Shown: piece after piece, positions 1 to 10,960 of the stretch
Layout of the letters: each line of letters opens with the position of its first letter
How positions within the stretch are numbered: the stretch's first letter is position 1
Origin: Coix lacryma-jobi var. lacryma-jobi
Lineage: Eukaryota > Streptophyta > Magnoliopsida > Poales > Poaceae
NCBI GenBank assembly: GCA_009763385.1
Contig: CM019831.1
Coordinates: forward strand, 112,742,680 to 112,806,679
Length of the DNA stretch: 64,000 bases
Direction of reading: 5' to 3'
Made by a program: the position numbers and the translations under genes
Notes under the pieces: generated by a model
Databases searched by the model: none
Told to the model about the DNA's origin: nothing
Seen by the model: only the letters and a program-made list of their open reading frames with translations

Positions 1-2013
1 GGGTTACTCTCAGGTTGGTCACTTTTGGATTATTTTTATAGAATTTTTAGAAGTGGTTTCATAATTTTCGGAGTTAAAACATGAGAGATATGATTTTTAC
101 AAGTTTAAAAATATAGGTTGGAAATTAATAACTATTTTCTATAATCATTTTTGGAAAACTAATTATTGGGTAAAGTTACTAAGTGCATGAAGTATTTTTA
201 GGAATTTTTCTGAAATTTTTCTCAAAAGGGAAATAGGATTTCTAGCCTCTTGTGTACACTAGCGGGGTGCACCTAGTGTTTTCCTACGTGACTGTGAGGA
301 AGGACCCGTCGGTCCACGGCACTGTGCCGTGGTCTTGTACCCCACGGTCTTCGGCTCACGTGAACCAAGCGCACGGATGGAGGGAAGGGAATGAGTGATT
401 GGCCGACAGTCTCTGACGCATGGGTCCCGCGTGTCGGCCGCTCGTAGTGACTGACGGGTGGGCCCTCCACAGTCTCCCTGCTGTGACGGACGAGGGGGGA
501 TGGCGTGATGGGGGCCCCGGCTGTCATCCGCTGGGAACGACGACGTCGGTGGACATCGCCGTCCATCCGCCGGAAAACAGGGGAGCTGTCCCCGTCCTCG
601 CCGGAGTCGGCTTCACCGGCGGTGTGGCTCCTCCTCGGCTCTATTCGGTAGCAGAACAAGGCTCTCCTCGCACCTCCGCGCTCACTAGTCCGTTGGGGAG
701 GAGGAACGGGGTTCTGCGTGCGTCTCAGCGGCTCGCCAGGGATCCGGTGGCGGTGTGGTACCGCTGAGGCTCACGGGTGGAGTCTTCCCAACTGCGTTCT
801 AGTGCTTTGGGTGCAGGAAAGGGTGCAAAAGGCATTGGCACTCCGGCTTGCTCTAGTCGAGTTCGCCCTCGCATACGCCAGCGTCCATGGCGGCTCGGAC
901 TGCGGCGCCCTCGGTGGCTGGTTGCCTCGGGCTGGTAGAGACAAAGATAGAGAGGGGAAATGAAAGGGAATGGGTCGGTGAAGCTTACCACTGCACCAGT
1001 TTGGCCGTCTAGCCTCTCCCTGGCCTTCAATCGAGTTCGAACTCGTCGGTGGTGTGGCGGCTCTGATTTTGGGAATGATGAAAATTAGAGAAGAGGAGAG
1101 CGGTAGAGGTAGAATGGAGGTGGTTATGTGGTAGGGGAGTTCACCGCGGAGCTTGCGGTGGCCTCAATTCGGAGTGGGGTGCCTTTTATAGGGCGACAAT
1201 GGCGGTGGCGACCATGGCGGTTCACGGAGATATTTTTCTCCGTGTCGCCGACGTGTCCCTGAGCTCTAGAGGGTTCCCCGGTGCTCGTACTCCACCCTGA
1301 TCCGCTCAGTCACGTCCCTAGTAAGGCGGTTCCCTGCCTTAGCTTGTCATGGCCATTAATCGCATCGACGGATTGTACGGCGGCGCCGCTCTCCCTCTCT
1401 CTGTCTTCCCTGGCTCTGGTAGGTGGCGCCGTACCGCAATAGTAAGGCGGTGGAGGGGTCTTGTCGAGACATCTCATCGGAGCTCTCGTGAAGGTCTTCG
1501 CCCACAGCACCGATCGGGGTCCGCGGCGGGGCCTGCTCTGCTTCGTCCCATCGTCCTGGGGAAGAAGGAGCTGACGACGGGGTCCCACCTGGCAGCGAGT
1601 TGAAGGGAAGAGAGGGAGGTGGGGCTGGACGGGCCGAGTGCGCGCGTCGCCCACGGAATCCTGGGCCGTGGCTCGTGCGGTGCGAGGAGGAGGCGCGGGA
1701 GGGGGAGTAGGAGGGGTGTGGGGAGTGGGCCGGATGGAAGCTGAGGCCCATGGTCGGCTCCCCCTTCTTCCTTTTCTATTTCTATTCCCTTTGATTCAAA
1801 TTCCTTTGGGTTTTAAAATTCAAATTGAGTTTCTAAAAGTTTCCAACTAAGTGTTACCTCTTTGCTCAACACATGTCTCACACAACCAAACAAGAAAAGA
1901 TTTTGTTGTCCTAATTATTCTAATTATGTTTCCTATAAATTAAACTAGGTCAAGTTTTAATTTGGTTCAAATTTTTAGTGATTTTCAAAACTTGGAAAAT
2001 TAGGGGTGTCACA
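1..2013 (-). mobile_element. Gypsy-type LTR end, truncated by window edge
   Basis: Read on the minus strand the segment begins TGTGACACCCC at 2013, a start typical of grass Ty3/gypsy LTRs, and runs off the window at position 1. It has an AT-rich outer part (1830-2013), a GC-rich middle (about 260-1750) and another AT-rich part (1-250). The overlapping reading frames in the GC-rich middle run on both strands without a recognisable domain and look like base-composition artefacts. No primer binding site or polypurine tract is visible, so it may be a solo or broken LTR. The family assignment is an inference from end sequence and composition. Confidence 0.5.
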
Positions 2014-2865
2014 ATGGCCTATACAAAAAATATGCATGATATTGCTATCTATAACTTTGGTACTCAACACTTCCTCATTAGAGGTCATTAAGTGTCCTAA
2101 ATTTCAGCCGCGAGCTATCGGGGTTTAAAACCTCTGGAACTTAAAAAAATCAGTAATTCAATAGTTTTTCAGAAAATCCTCAAATTTTGTGTGGTGACAT
2201 GCCTTTGCCACCTAAACACCAGAAAAAAATATAAAATGATTTCAACAAAGTGGAATCGTAGATACTTCACAAGTGGGCACATCTCCTATAGGGTTTAAGT
2301 GAGTTCTGTGAAAAATTGAAGTAGATTTGAGCAGTGCGTGGTACGACAGTGTCAAATTAAGGAATGACCAAAACAAAAGTTTTAAATCATGTTGTCCCCT
2401 TCAACTTTGCTATTCAAAACTTTTTCATAAGGGCCACTTTTAAATCACTTAGCGACACAAAACTCTCTCAAAATTTGAATTTCAAATCTTTGACCATATA
2501 AAAAAGCGCCAAATGAATAGATGGCCTATACAAAAGATGTGCATGATATTGCTATCTATAACTTTGGTACTCAACACTTCCTCATTAGAGGTCATTAAGT
2601 GTCCCAAATTTTAGCCGCAAGCTGTCGGGCTTTAAAACCCCTAAAACTTTAAAAAAAATCAGTAATTCAATAGTTTTTTAAAAAAATCCTCAAATTTGGT
2701 GTGGTGACATGACTTGACCACCTAAACTCCAGAAAAAATATGAAATGATTTCAACAAAGTGGCATCGTAGATGCTTCGTAAGTGGGCACATCTCTTACAG
2801 ATGCTTCATAAGTGGACACATCTCTTATAGGGTTTAAGTGAGTTATGTGAAAGATTGGAGTCGAT
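2014..2865. repeat. Direct duplication, about 507-bp offset
   Basis: The sequence starting ATGGCCTATACAAAA at 2014 recurs at 2521 with the same order of landmarks (GCATGATATTGCTATC, CTCATTAGAGGTCATTAAG, GTGGTGACATG). Copy one runs to about 2326 and copy two to about 2865. Copy two also contains a small extra duplication of the phrase around ATGCTTCGTAAGTGG near 2770-2825. No coding potential is visible. Confidence 0.8.
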
Positions 2866-2872
2866 ATGGGTA

Positions 2873-3105
2873 TTTGGCAAAGTTTGCATGATTTAAATTT
2901 TGAATTTCAAAATGTGTCAACTTCAAACCACTTTTTGAAACCCTAAATGATTTCGGCTAGAAAAGTCATGAATACCAAAATTGTTAAGCTCATCAAGATA
3001 TACAGTTGACATATTGGTCATTTTTGCATTTGGCAAAGTTTACATGTTTTAAATTTTGAATTTAAAAAATTGACAACTTCAAACCACTTTTTGAAATCCT
3101 AAATT
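2873..3105. repeat. Two-copy AT-rich direct repeat
   Basis: The phrase ATTTGGCAAAGTTTGCATG followed by an AAATTTTGAATTT stretch and CAAACCACTTTTTGAAA occurs at about 2873-2950 and again at about 3029-3105. It is probably internal repeat material of the CACTA region. Confidence 0.7.
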
Positions 3106-3832
3106 GTCTGTAAGGGCGGTTGAAATAGCATTTTTTTACCTCTCAAGATCTCCATCAAAGTATTTGAGATCAAAACCTCCCCCTTAGTAGACCAAGTATT
3201 AGGAGGAGCCCAATGCCTCCCAACCTTTTTTTTCTCGGGTAGCAGAGTGTGTCCCGAGGTGGAAGAAGGATGGTTGTAGGCTTTATCGAGATGTCCACTG
3301 CACTGTAGGGGCGGCTTAATCACCAGCCGCCCCTACACTGGAGCACTGTAGAGGCGGCTCAATCACCAGCCGCCCCTAGAGTGGAGCACTGCAGTGGCGG
3401 CTCAATTACCAGCCGCCCCTACAGTGATGTGCCACTGTAAGGGCGGTAAGGGCGGCTGATGATTGAACCGCCCTTAGAGTGCACCACTATAAGGACAGTT
3501 TAATCACCAGCCGCCTCTACAATGTTTTGTAGGGGCGGTTGGTAATGATGGGCATGAATACGCCACTCTAAAGATTACTCCAATACCAGCCGCCGCTACA
3601 GTGAAAAGAGCCTCATACTTAAAGAGCTTTTTTCAGCGAGCAGAGGGCAACAACGACCGGGCGAGAGCGAGGCTGAGTGGGATGAGCACCGCCGGCGTGG
3701 TCAAGCGGGTTGGGCACTGCTGGTGCGGCACGACTAGCGGAACCGAGCGGATCGAGCACTGCCGACAACAAATCGATGGTTTATTCCCAACGGTGAATCG
3801 TTGCATTGGGTGAAGAGAAGACGTTATTTCTC

Positions 3833-3933
3833 GAATTCAGATCGCCTGACTTCACACCAACTGACGTATGGCTGCAGTCACATAAATCGGATCGTCCACT
3901 TCCATCCAACGGCGAGACACGGGAGATCAGCCA
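3833..3933 (+). repeat. MULE left terminal inverted repeat
   Basis: It begins GAATTCAGATCGCCTGACTT and pairs, with about 12 mismatches or small gaps by eye, with the complement of 8000-8099. The target duplication lies immediately outside. Confidence 0.9.
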
Positions 3934-4139
3934 TGCTTCCAGCTAGCTGGGTCCTCGGCCCATGAAGAGACGACCTGTTCCCAGAAGTGCTGCTTGTTGG
4001 ACTCAACGTATATTGGTTTTGACGCGGCCTCCGATTTTTTTGGTACGAGGTTACGGCGACGGGTTATGTTTTGGCGCGAGCTGCGAGGGTGATGCACAAG
4101 ACGATCGTCTCGCCTTCCTGCGTGGTCAGATTCCGAAGA

Positions 4140-4222
4140 TCGTCTCGTCATCCTCCGTGCGTCTCGTCATCCTCCGTGCTCACGTTCCTTCGTACGTCTC
4201 GTCATCCTCCGTGCTCACGTCA
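4140..4222 (+). repeat. Short tandem repeat in MULE 5-prime leader
   Basis: CGTCTCGTCATCCTCCGTG appears three times, the last two followed by CTCACGT. A plausible 5-prime UTR intron follows directly (GT donor at 4224, AG acceptor at 4521-4522). Confidence 0.75.
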
Positions 4223-4559
4223 GGTACTCAGGTGTTCTAGTTCCAGCGTACTTTGTTCTGCTTGTTTTTTCCTCTCTAGTAAATCATTCGATTGTTTTGG
4301 GTTTAATTGAAGAGAAACTCTGTATGTTTGAGACGGAAGATTGAGGGATCTATCAATTTGTTGCATGCATCACAACTAGATCTGATTACTGAAGATGGAA
4401 CAGAAAAGGTGCGTCAGGGTTGTTCCTTTTTGTCCATAAGATCTGATAGAGTTTCTTTTGTTGTTCAGATTTATACGTAGTAGCAGATATAACATCTTGT
4501 CATCATTAACTTCTATTTGCAGCGAGTGTTTTATTCCTGGTATCTTACGTCAAGTTGGC

Positions 4560-7035
4560 ATGGAATTCAGTAATATAAATGAGGCTTGGATGTTTTGGGT
4601 TAGTTACGGAGGTCAACATGGCTTTGAGGTTAGAAAAAGATACACAAATAAAAGAAAATCGGATGGAAAGATTAGATCCTGCAGATATGTTTGTGCAAAT
4701 GAGGGTCACAGAGTGCAAGATAAAAGAGGTCATCTAACCAAGTGCCCAAGAGCTGAAACTAGAACTGATTGTCAAGTTCGCATGGGTCTTATACTAGACC
4801 GAGAGAAGGGAAATTATAAAGTGACAGATCTGAATTTGGAACACAATCACATCCTCTAGTTGCCGCAAACCTCACACTTGATGGTGTCTCAAAGAAAAAT
4901 TTCAGATTTACAAGGTTTTGAGACCGAGACAGCCGATGATGCAGGAATTCGACCCAAATTTGCACGTGAATTGGTTACTATCCAAGTTGGTGGATCACTT
5001 AATCTCAGTTATACACTCCGTGATCACAAGAATTATTTACGAGGCAAGCGACAACGAGAGATGGCATATGGTCAAGCAGAAAGCATACTTATGTACTTTT
5101 AGGACAAAATTGCTGAGAACCCATCATTCCAATATGCATTGCAAATGGACCGGGAAGAACAAATAACAAATATTTTTTGGCCTGATGCTAAAATGCTAAC
5201 AGACTATGCATATTTTGGTGATGTTGTTAGTTTTGACACTACTTTTGGAACAAATAGGGAGAGTAGACCTTTTGGTGTATTTGTTGGGTTCAATCATTTT
5301 AGGGAAACAGTGGTTTTTGGTGCTACACTAATGTATGATGAGCCATTTGAGTCATTCAAGTGGTTATTTCAGACCTTCCTAAAAGCACATAATGGAAAGC
5401 AACCAAAAACATCTATACGGATCAAGATTATGCAATGGGAAAAGCAGTTAAGGAGGTGTTTTTAGATGCGTGGCATGGTTTGTGTACATTCCACATTATG
5501 CAGAATGCAGTCAAGCATCTAGCCGAACCCGACAATGAAGAATCAAGTGCTTCTCCTAAAAATGGACTTGATGGCAGCAAGAAAAAAACAAGATCGACAA
5601 CCAAAAATGTAGATGAAGGCAACACGGAAGAACCTAGCATTCTCGCAGATTTTAGTGCATGTATGTATGAGTATGAAGATGAGGCAGTATTTGAACATGA
5701 ATTTAACATGATGAGAACAAAGACGAGCAAGCAAACTTGGTTGGATAGCATATATAAGTTGAAAGAAAAATGGGCTGAATGTTTCATGAAGGATGTGTTC
5801 ACTTTAGGCATGAGAAGCACACAATTGAGTGAGAGTTTGAATAGCGACCTAAAGAGACATTTTAAATCTGATTTTGATATAATTCGGTTTCTTAAGCATT
5901 TTGAAAGGTTGGTGGAAGATAAAAGAAATAATGAGCTGAATTCCGAATTTGAGTCAAGGAAAAAATTACCAAGAATCAAAATGAGGACACCCATGCTAAT
6001 TCAAGCTAGCAAGTTGTACACTCCAGTAATATTTGAAGCTTTTCAGGGTGAATACGAAAGGTCCATGTTAGCATGCACCACTGCATTAGAAGGCAACAAT
6101 GAATATCTTGTGTCAATTGGTAGTCTTGATGGAACTTTTACATTGGAGAAGGAGTATAAAGTTATTGGTGATCCTTTAGAACAAACTAGCACATGCAGTT
6201 GTGGGCAGTTTGGTAGAATTGGAATAATATGTGCACATGCTCTAAAGGTCCTTGATTTGATGAATATCAAATCACTACCCATACAATATGTACTGAAGAG
6301 ATGGACACGTGAAGCACGTAGTGGCACAATACATGACATCCATGGCCGAGACATAATAGAGAATCCAAGATTAGATGAAATGCTTCATTACAAAGATATG
6401 ACCCGCAAATTTCTGAATTTAGCACATAGAGCTGCTAGCCATCCAGGGTGCATCTTATTAGTACATAATACTCTTGACATTCTTAGCAAGCAAGTTGAAG
6501 AAGAAATCACACAAGTGGAGCTAGTCACCGTCCCCATAAATGTTACTCCCTCAAGTGATTTAGTGAGTACAGCATGCCTGAAGAAAAAGGACAAGCAAAC
6601 AAAAACCTCAAAACGCAAAAGAACTTGGCTTGAAAAGAAGCGCAAATTTGCAAAGAAAGGCAGCAAGAAGAAGGATAAGGGTTCTGCGGTATATATCAGC
6701 AAAAACCCATAAATTTTTTATTGTAAAAATGTTCAGTTGTATACAATTTTTATTTATTCTTTTTTATTGAAAGGCACAAGAAACTACAGTATTGGCAGAA
6801 GGAACTACAGAATTGACACAAGGAACTATAGCAGTACAGGATAATCCTTCTAGCACTTCATGGCCCAATGAAGGGATGTCTGAACCATACTCGACTATCA
6901 ACACATGGTCTCGGCTATTGATGGTAATATTGCTAAGTGAATCTTTTTTATATCCAAATCTGCACCAAAAATTTAATATTTTGTTCTTTTATTTTGCAGA
7001 GAGAAAGTACGGGTGATCTTAATGCTGATTTCTAA
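4560..7035 (+). pseudogene. FAR1-type MULE transposase, disrupted
   Basis: A Mutator-family transposase would cut the element at its inverted repeats; the plant regulators FAR1 and FHY3 derive from such proteins. In order the sequence shows an N-terminal FAR1-type zinc-binding domain (about residues 15-100, ending in LEHNHIL), the MULE catalytic region (SFDTTFGTN, then TDQDYAMGKAV, then STQLSESLN) and a SWIM zinc finger of form CxCx9CxH (CSCGQFGRIGIICAH). Two small introns fit near the 3-prime end (6689-6773 and 6924-6999, both GT-AG), and joining the exons gives an open tail ending at TAA 7033-7035. Damage: in-frame TAG at 4857-4859 and 5100-5102, and a frameshift near 5410. From there to 6688 the frame is intact. 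It lies inside the MULE inverted repeats, so it is transposase rather than a domesticated host FRS gene. The start ATG at 4560 follows a likely leader intron. Confidence 0.88.
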
Positions 7036-7413
7036 TAAGAGGGGTTGTCTTTTGGAGCCTGTGATCTAGTGATGCTTTGCAGATATGTGCAATAACAAGA
7101 ATGACCATGTGATGATTAATATCTTTGCAAAAAAAAAGACCATGTGGTCTGCTGTCTTTTGGAGCTTTTGGTCTGGTCATTCTTTGGCAATTATGAATGA
7201 AAGCATCTTTTATTTACCATTCAGATTTTACAAATAGACATTATAATTACAGGAACTTGTGCATCACTTTATTCATACAATCTGGCTCTGGTCTTGCTGT
7301 TCTATACAATCATAATTTGCAAGCACTTGTGCTTCCTATCTAGATTACAGCTTCCTATCTAGATTCCAACATAATTTCTACACCTGTACAACTTACATAA
7401 TACAATGCAAGCA

Positions 7414-7600
7414 CAGATTTACAACACACAGTATTTCCATTGCTCTAGTCTCAGATTTACAACACTAAGTACTTCCATTGCTCTAGTCTAACTAGAAATA
7501 CTGAAAATGGCTTGGTAACATCATCATGTTCCATTCAGTAGTCCAAGTAGGAATGCTGAAAATGGCTCTGCTAGCAACATCATGAATGTGACGTGATGAC
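7414..7600. repeat. Short tandem duplications in MULE 3-prime region
   Basis: A 38-bp unit starting CAGATTTACAACAC is repeated at 7414-7451 and 7452-7489. It is followed by two looser copies of a roughly 65-bp phrase containing ATGCTGAAAATGGCT. No gene is visible. Confidence 0.7.
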
Positions 7601-7999
7601 CAAGGCTGACCACAACTACAAGGAAGCTGGAGCAAGCACATTTGGGGAATCACCTCTACAACACACATGGGCAAGAAACACAAGTTAATCAGGCACACCG
7701 CCGGCGGCCGTGCGAGTGGCTTCCAAGCTGGATCTCCATGGCGAATGACAGAGGAAGAAGGAGGACGCCCCAAGGGTCTTGGATGCCCTCTCTCAGGTCT
7801 CGAACTTGCGCTTCGAGGAAGATGGCAAGCCGCGGGGAAAACGGCGACGAAGAAGACGGCAACGACGGCGGCGAAGAAGGCGGTGGCCAACGTGCATCCC
7901 GCCGTCGCTAAACAGGAAAGAATAGCTGGGGCATTTTTTCCTTTTGTGTTGTGTGTGGGCTTAGATGGGCCGCTCTCGATTTGTTGGGCTGCCACAACG

Positions 8000-8099
8000 T
8001 GGCTGGTCTCCCGTGTCACGCCGTTGGATGAAAGTGGACGATCAGATTTTGTCGACCGCAGCCATACATCAGTTGGTCTGAAGTCAGGCGATCTGAATC
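8000..8099 (-). repeat. MULE right terminal inverted repeat
   Basis: Its complement begins GATTCAGATCGCCTGACTTC and follows the left repeat to AGACCAGCCA. The conserved middle includes GATCGTCCACTT and CATCCAACGGCG. Confidence 0.9.
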
Positions 8100-8411
8100 T
8101 TATTTCTCTGTAGAAAACGGTTTCTACAAATTTTTCTCTTTCCCTACTATAGAAAGGCGGGCTAGCCGCCTCGACCCAACCGCTTTTACAAATTACTAAT
8201 TTGTAAGAGTGGTTGGCCAACCGTCCCAAGAAATCGATTTGTAGGCCCGTACAAATGATTTTTGAAATATTAATTTTAGATTTTTAGAAAACCTGAAAAA
8301 ATAGCAAACAAACTCGAAAAAATAGCGATTTTTTTAATCAGGGAAGGAACCCCGCCACCCTAGCCACCATTTTCTGTCTTTTTTACAAGTCGCAGCGATT
8401 TTTTGCGCAAA

Positions 8412-8467
8412 TGGGATTCAAACTCATGACCTCACACTCGCGTGTACCCTCCTCTACTACTACACCT
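8412..8467 (-). other. tRNA-like segment inside CACTA element
   Basis: On the minus strand an A-box-like TAGTAGTAGAGG is followed about 35 bases later by a B-box-like AGTTTGAATCC (9 of 11 to GGTTCGANTCC). It is not a functional tRNA gene as far as can be seen. It matters because comparable segments lie in four other CACTA elements of this window. Confidence 0.45.
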
Positions 8468-8519
8468 CACACTCATATGTGTCTATATTGGATTTTGATT
8501 CTACTCATATTATACTAAG

Positions 8520-9080
8520 TCAAGTTTTAATTAAGTGTTTGAGACCCTAAACAAATTCAAATTAAAAAGTGGTCAACTACAAAGTTGTGTAACTTTTCAA
8601 GATCTACAACTTTTATTTAGCTTATTTCTCCATCTAAGGTCATTTAAAAATTTGAATTTTAAATTTGATAAATTTAAACGTAGATTTTTATGACAAGATA
8701 AATTCAAATAAAAAAGTTGTAAACATCAAAGTTCAATAACTTTTAAGATCTACAACTTTTATTTTGGTTGTTTCTCCATCTGAGATCGTTTAAAAATTTT
8801 AAATTTTAAATTGACAAATTCAAACGTAAATTTCTATGACAAGATAAATTCAAATAAAAAAGTTGTAAACATCAAAGTTCTATATCTTTTTAAGATCTAC
8901 AACTTTTATTTTGGTTGTTTCTCCATCCGAGGTCATTTAAAAATTTTGAATTTTAAATTTGACAAATTCAAACGTAGATTTCTATGACAAAATGAATTCA
9001 ATTAAAAAAATTATAAACATCAAAGTTCTATAACTTTTCAAGACCTACAACTTTTGTTTTAGTTGTTTCTTTATCCGAGA
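8520..9080. repeat. Tandem array, period about 147 bp
   Basis: The anchor GATCTACAAC (last copy GACCTACAAC) falls at 8601, 8747, 8894 and 9044, giving spacings of 146, 147 and 150. Each unit carries AAAGTT, CTACAACTTTTATTTTGG, TTTCTCCATC and a GGTCATTTAAAAATTTGAATTT-like stretch. It is AT-rich and non-coding. Arrays with the same anchor occur at 62345-62880 and, inverted, at 14470-14850. Confidence 0.85.
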
Positions 9081-9203
9081 TTGTTTGAAAAAGACAAATT
9101 TTATTACTTAATTTAATTATTCGGCGTCTATTTGTAGGGGCGGCTAAATGGCTAGATATTGAGTCGTCCCTACAAATCCGAGCTATTTGTAGGGGCGACT
9201 CAT

Positions 9204-10281
9204 TGTTAGAATTATATGGGCTTGGCCATTAACAAATTCTGAAATTCATAATAAATCTCAAAGGCCCATTCATGTGTGAGCAAAGAGGGGAAGTGGAACT
9301 CTTTAGTCCCACCTTGCTAGTGGAAGGGGAGGAGGACTTGCTTAAATATGGAAGTCCTCTCCACTTCCTCAAGTCTAGTGTGAGAAGGAGAAAGAGAAAC
9401 CGACACGCGCGCGCTCGCTCGCCTCGCCTCGCCTCGCCGGGCGTGGCGTGGCGACTTGCGCGGGTGCGCGGCACCTGCGTGAATGGTCCGCCGAAATCCG
9501 GCTCCTCGCCTTGCGGGAGCGCGGTCTCCTTTTGCAGTTTTAGTTTTTGGTTTCTTGGCCTTCAAGTTGCAGAGTCCTAAATAGTTACGACTCAAGAGTC
9601 CTAAACCGATTTAGATCGTGATCGCGACACGAGGTCGGTTCAACAGGGCTATATAAGCAACCTATCGGCCACACCAAAACGTATCTTAACACCTCTCGAG
9701 CTAGGGTTTGCCTCATATCGCTTTTGCGCTGCCATCTAGTTGTCTCCAGTCCGTTCGCTTGCATGCACCAGCGACCGGGCGAGCAGGTCTCCGGAACCCT
9801 CGTCTTTGCGATCCTGCACCGGGAGAAGGCGAATAAGGTTTTTGGGAAGCGCTCGTCGCGCGACTGCTCTCGTCTTCAACAACGGGTCGTCTACCGTCCA
9901 AGTCAGGCGGCGCTGCGTCAAGACGTACTCGTCGTCAACTGCTCCGAGCTCTTCCTCCAGCGCTCATCGAGGATCGTCCAGTCCAGCGCCGACTCCGCCA
10001 CCGTTTTCTCCAGCATCAGAAAGGTACGCCGTACGTGATCTAATTTCTATGCTTATATCAGGTCTTATGCCTTTGTTCTTGCTTTTTAATCTATCTGGTG
10101 TACGAGCTATGTTTACACCGGTTGTCATGTATGAGATCATGTTACACCGGTTGTCATGTATGAGATCATGTTATGCATGTTTTGCTATGCTAGTAAACAA
10201 TACAATCTGAGATATCTAGATCATCATTTTATCATGATTTATATTCTGGTTTTAATCTGGAAATTGACTATTCCTTTAACA
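9204..10281 (+). mobile_element. Solo LTR with CTCAT target duplication
   Basis: It starts TGTTAGAAT and ends CCTTTAACA, so the ends are TGTTA and TAACA. It is flanked by a perfect 5-bp repeat CTCAT (9199-9203 and 10282-10286). A TATA box, CTATATAAG, lies at 9649-9657 on the plus strand, which sets the orientation. The length of 1,078 bp and the lack of any internal region indicate a solo LTR left by LTR-LTR recombination. The small reading frames inside have no recognisable domain. Confidence 0.88.
10113..10170. repeat. Perfect 29-bp tandem duplication
   Basis: TTACACCGGTTGTCATGTAT plus GAGATCATG occurs twice in a row, 10113-10141 and 10142-10170, with no mismatch. The duplication lies near the 3-prime end of the solo LTR. 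Confidence 0.9.
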
Positions 10282-10439
10282 CTCATAACAACAGCCACCC
10301 CTATAAATAGATTTGTAGAGGCGGCTTGTCTGGGGGGCATTTGTAGGGGCGGCTCTATATATAGCCCCTACAAAAAAAAGGAGACGTTGCTAGTGTTTCC
10401 TCATTAATTAGACCACCATGCATGTTAGCATTTTTCTTA

Positions 10440-10960
10440 TGTACAGCTCATTTAGTAGGGATAGAAACTAACATTAATATCTAGTTTATTGGGACTGCCC
10501 TAACGTAACAATACTAATGTAAGGAACCAATACTCGGAAAAACAAAATTTAAGGAAACATTAAAATCGTCTGCTCCTTTGAACGTACTCCTTCTAACCCC
10601 TAAATCAATAGTTTTCTAGAGTTGTCTTGAGCCAAACTTTTTAAACTTTAACCGTATTTCTAGAAAGAACTGTCAAGATTTATGGTATCAAATTAGTATA
10701 ATTATATATATATATCATAGAATATATTTTCATAATATGCTTATTTTATGCCATAGTTATTATTTTCTATATCATATTATTATCATAGAATATATTTTCA
10801 GAATGTGTTTTCTATATCAAATTGGTATTAAGTTTTATGGTATTAAATTAGTATCAATAAATATATCATAGAATTTAAAAAGTGTAACTGATACAAATTC
10901 TAGGAATTGATTTATCTAAAGACAAAAGAAGTAAGGTTGGTTTGCTATATTTTTTCACAA
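10440..10960. repeat. Tandem unit 0, tail of duplicated segment
   Basis: The order of landmarks (ACTAATGTAAGGAA, AGGAAACATTAAAA, GGAATTGATTTAT, GTAAGGTTGGT, GCTATATTTTTTCAC) matches the distal part of unit B at about 18500-18800. It is the oldest-looking remnant of the array and contains no gene. Confidence 0.6.

Larger units (their letters stand above)
2014..3643. mobile_element. Decayed CACTA element, right-end region
   Basis: Between 3295 and 3605 the motif GGGGCGGCT and its complement recur many times in both orientations around CACTGTAG or CTACAGTG, which is the subterminal pattern of a grass CACTA transposon. The last 170 bases, down to AGAGCTTTTTTCAG near 3637, match the right end of the well-delimited CACTA element that ends at 46511. 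Here the terminal GTAGTG has decayed to CGAGCA, so no exact end or target duplication can be given. The left part (2014-3105) is repeat-rich. The left border abuts the LTR end at 2013. Confidence 0.5.
3833..8099 (+). mobile_element. Complete Mutator-like element (MULE)
   Basis: The element is delimited by two inverted repeats of about 100 bp and a perfect 9-bp direct repeat TTATTTCTC at 3824-3832 and 8100-8108. Long terminal inverted repeats with a 9-bp target duplication are the hallmark of Mutator-like transposons. Total length is 4,267 bp. It carries a plus-strand transposase pseudogene (4560-7035) of the FAR1/MULE type. The perfect target duplication suggests an insertion that is not very old, although the transposase has already lost its reading frame. 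The segment after the gene (7036-7999) has no recognised gene; 7690-7920 is GC-rich with GGCGGCGAAG-like triplet runs and may be captured host sequence. Confidence 0.9.
8142..10395. mobile_element. CACTA-like element, GGGGCGGCT type
   Basis: Subterminal copies of TGTAGGGGCGGCT and related forms occur near both ends (8150-8250, 9130-9200, 10290-10370). The right end reads GCTAGTG (complement CACTAGC) at 10395 followed by TTT; the left end reads CCCTACTATAG at 8142, preceded by TTT, so a 3-bp target duplication fits if the first bases have mutated. No transposase is visible, so it is non-autonomous. A solo LTR (9204-10281) is nested inside. The ends are less certain than those of the other CACTA elements here. 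Confidence 0.6.

Noticed and set aside
273..1850. Overlapping open frames of 70-131 codons on both strands
   Set aside because: They lie in GC-rich LTR DNA, overlap on both strands, show no domains, and have Arg/Pro/Ser-rich composition expected from the base composition.
7492..8229. 245-codon minus-strand frame over the MULE right end
   Set aside because: It runs through the inverted repeat and target duplication into flanking DNA, so it cannot be an ancestral gene; no domain is visible.
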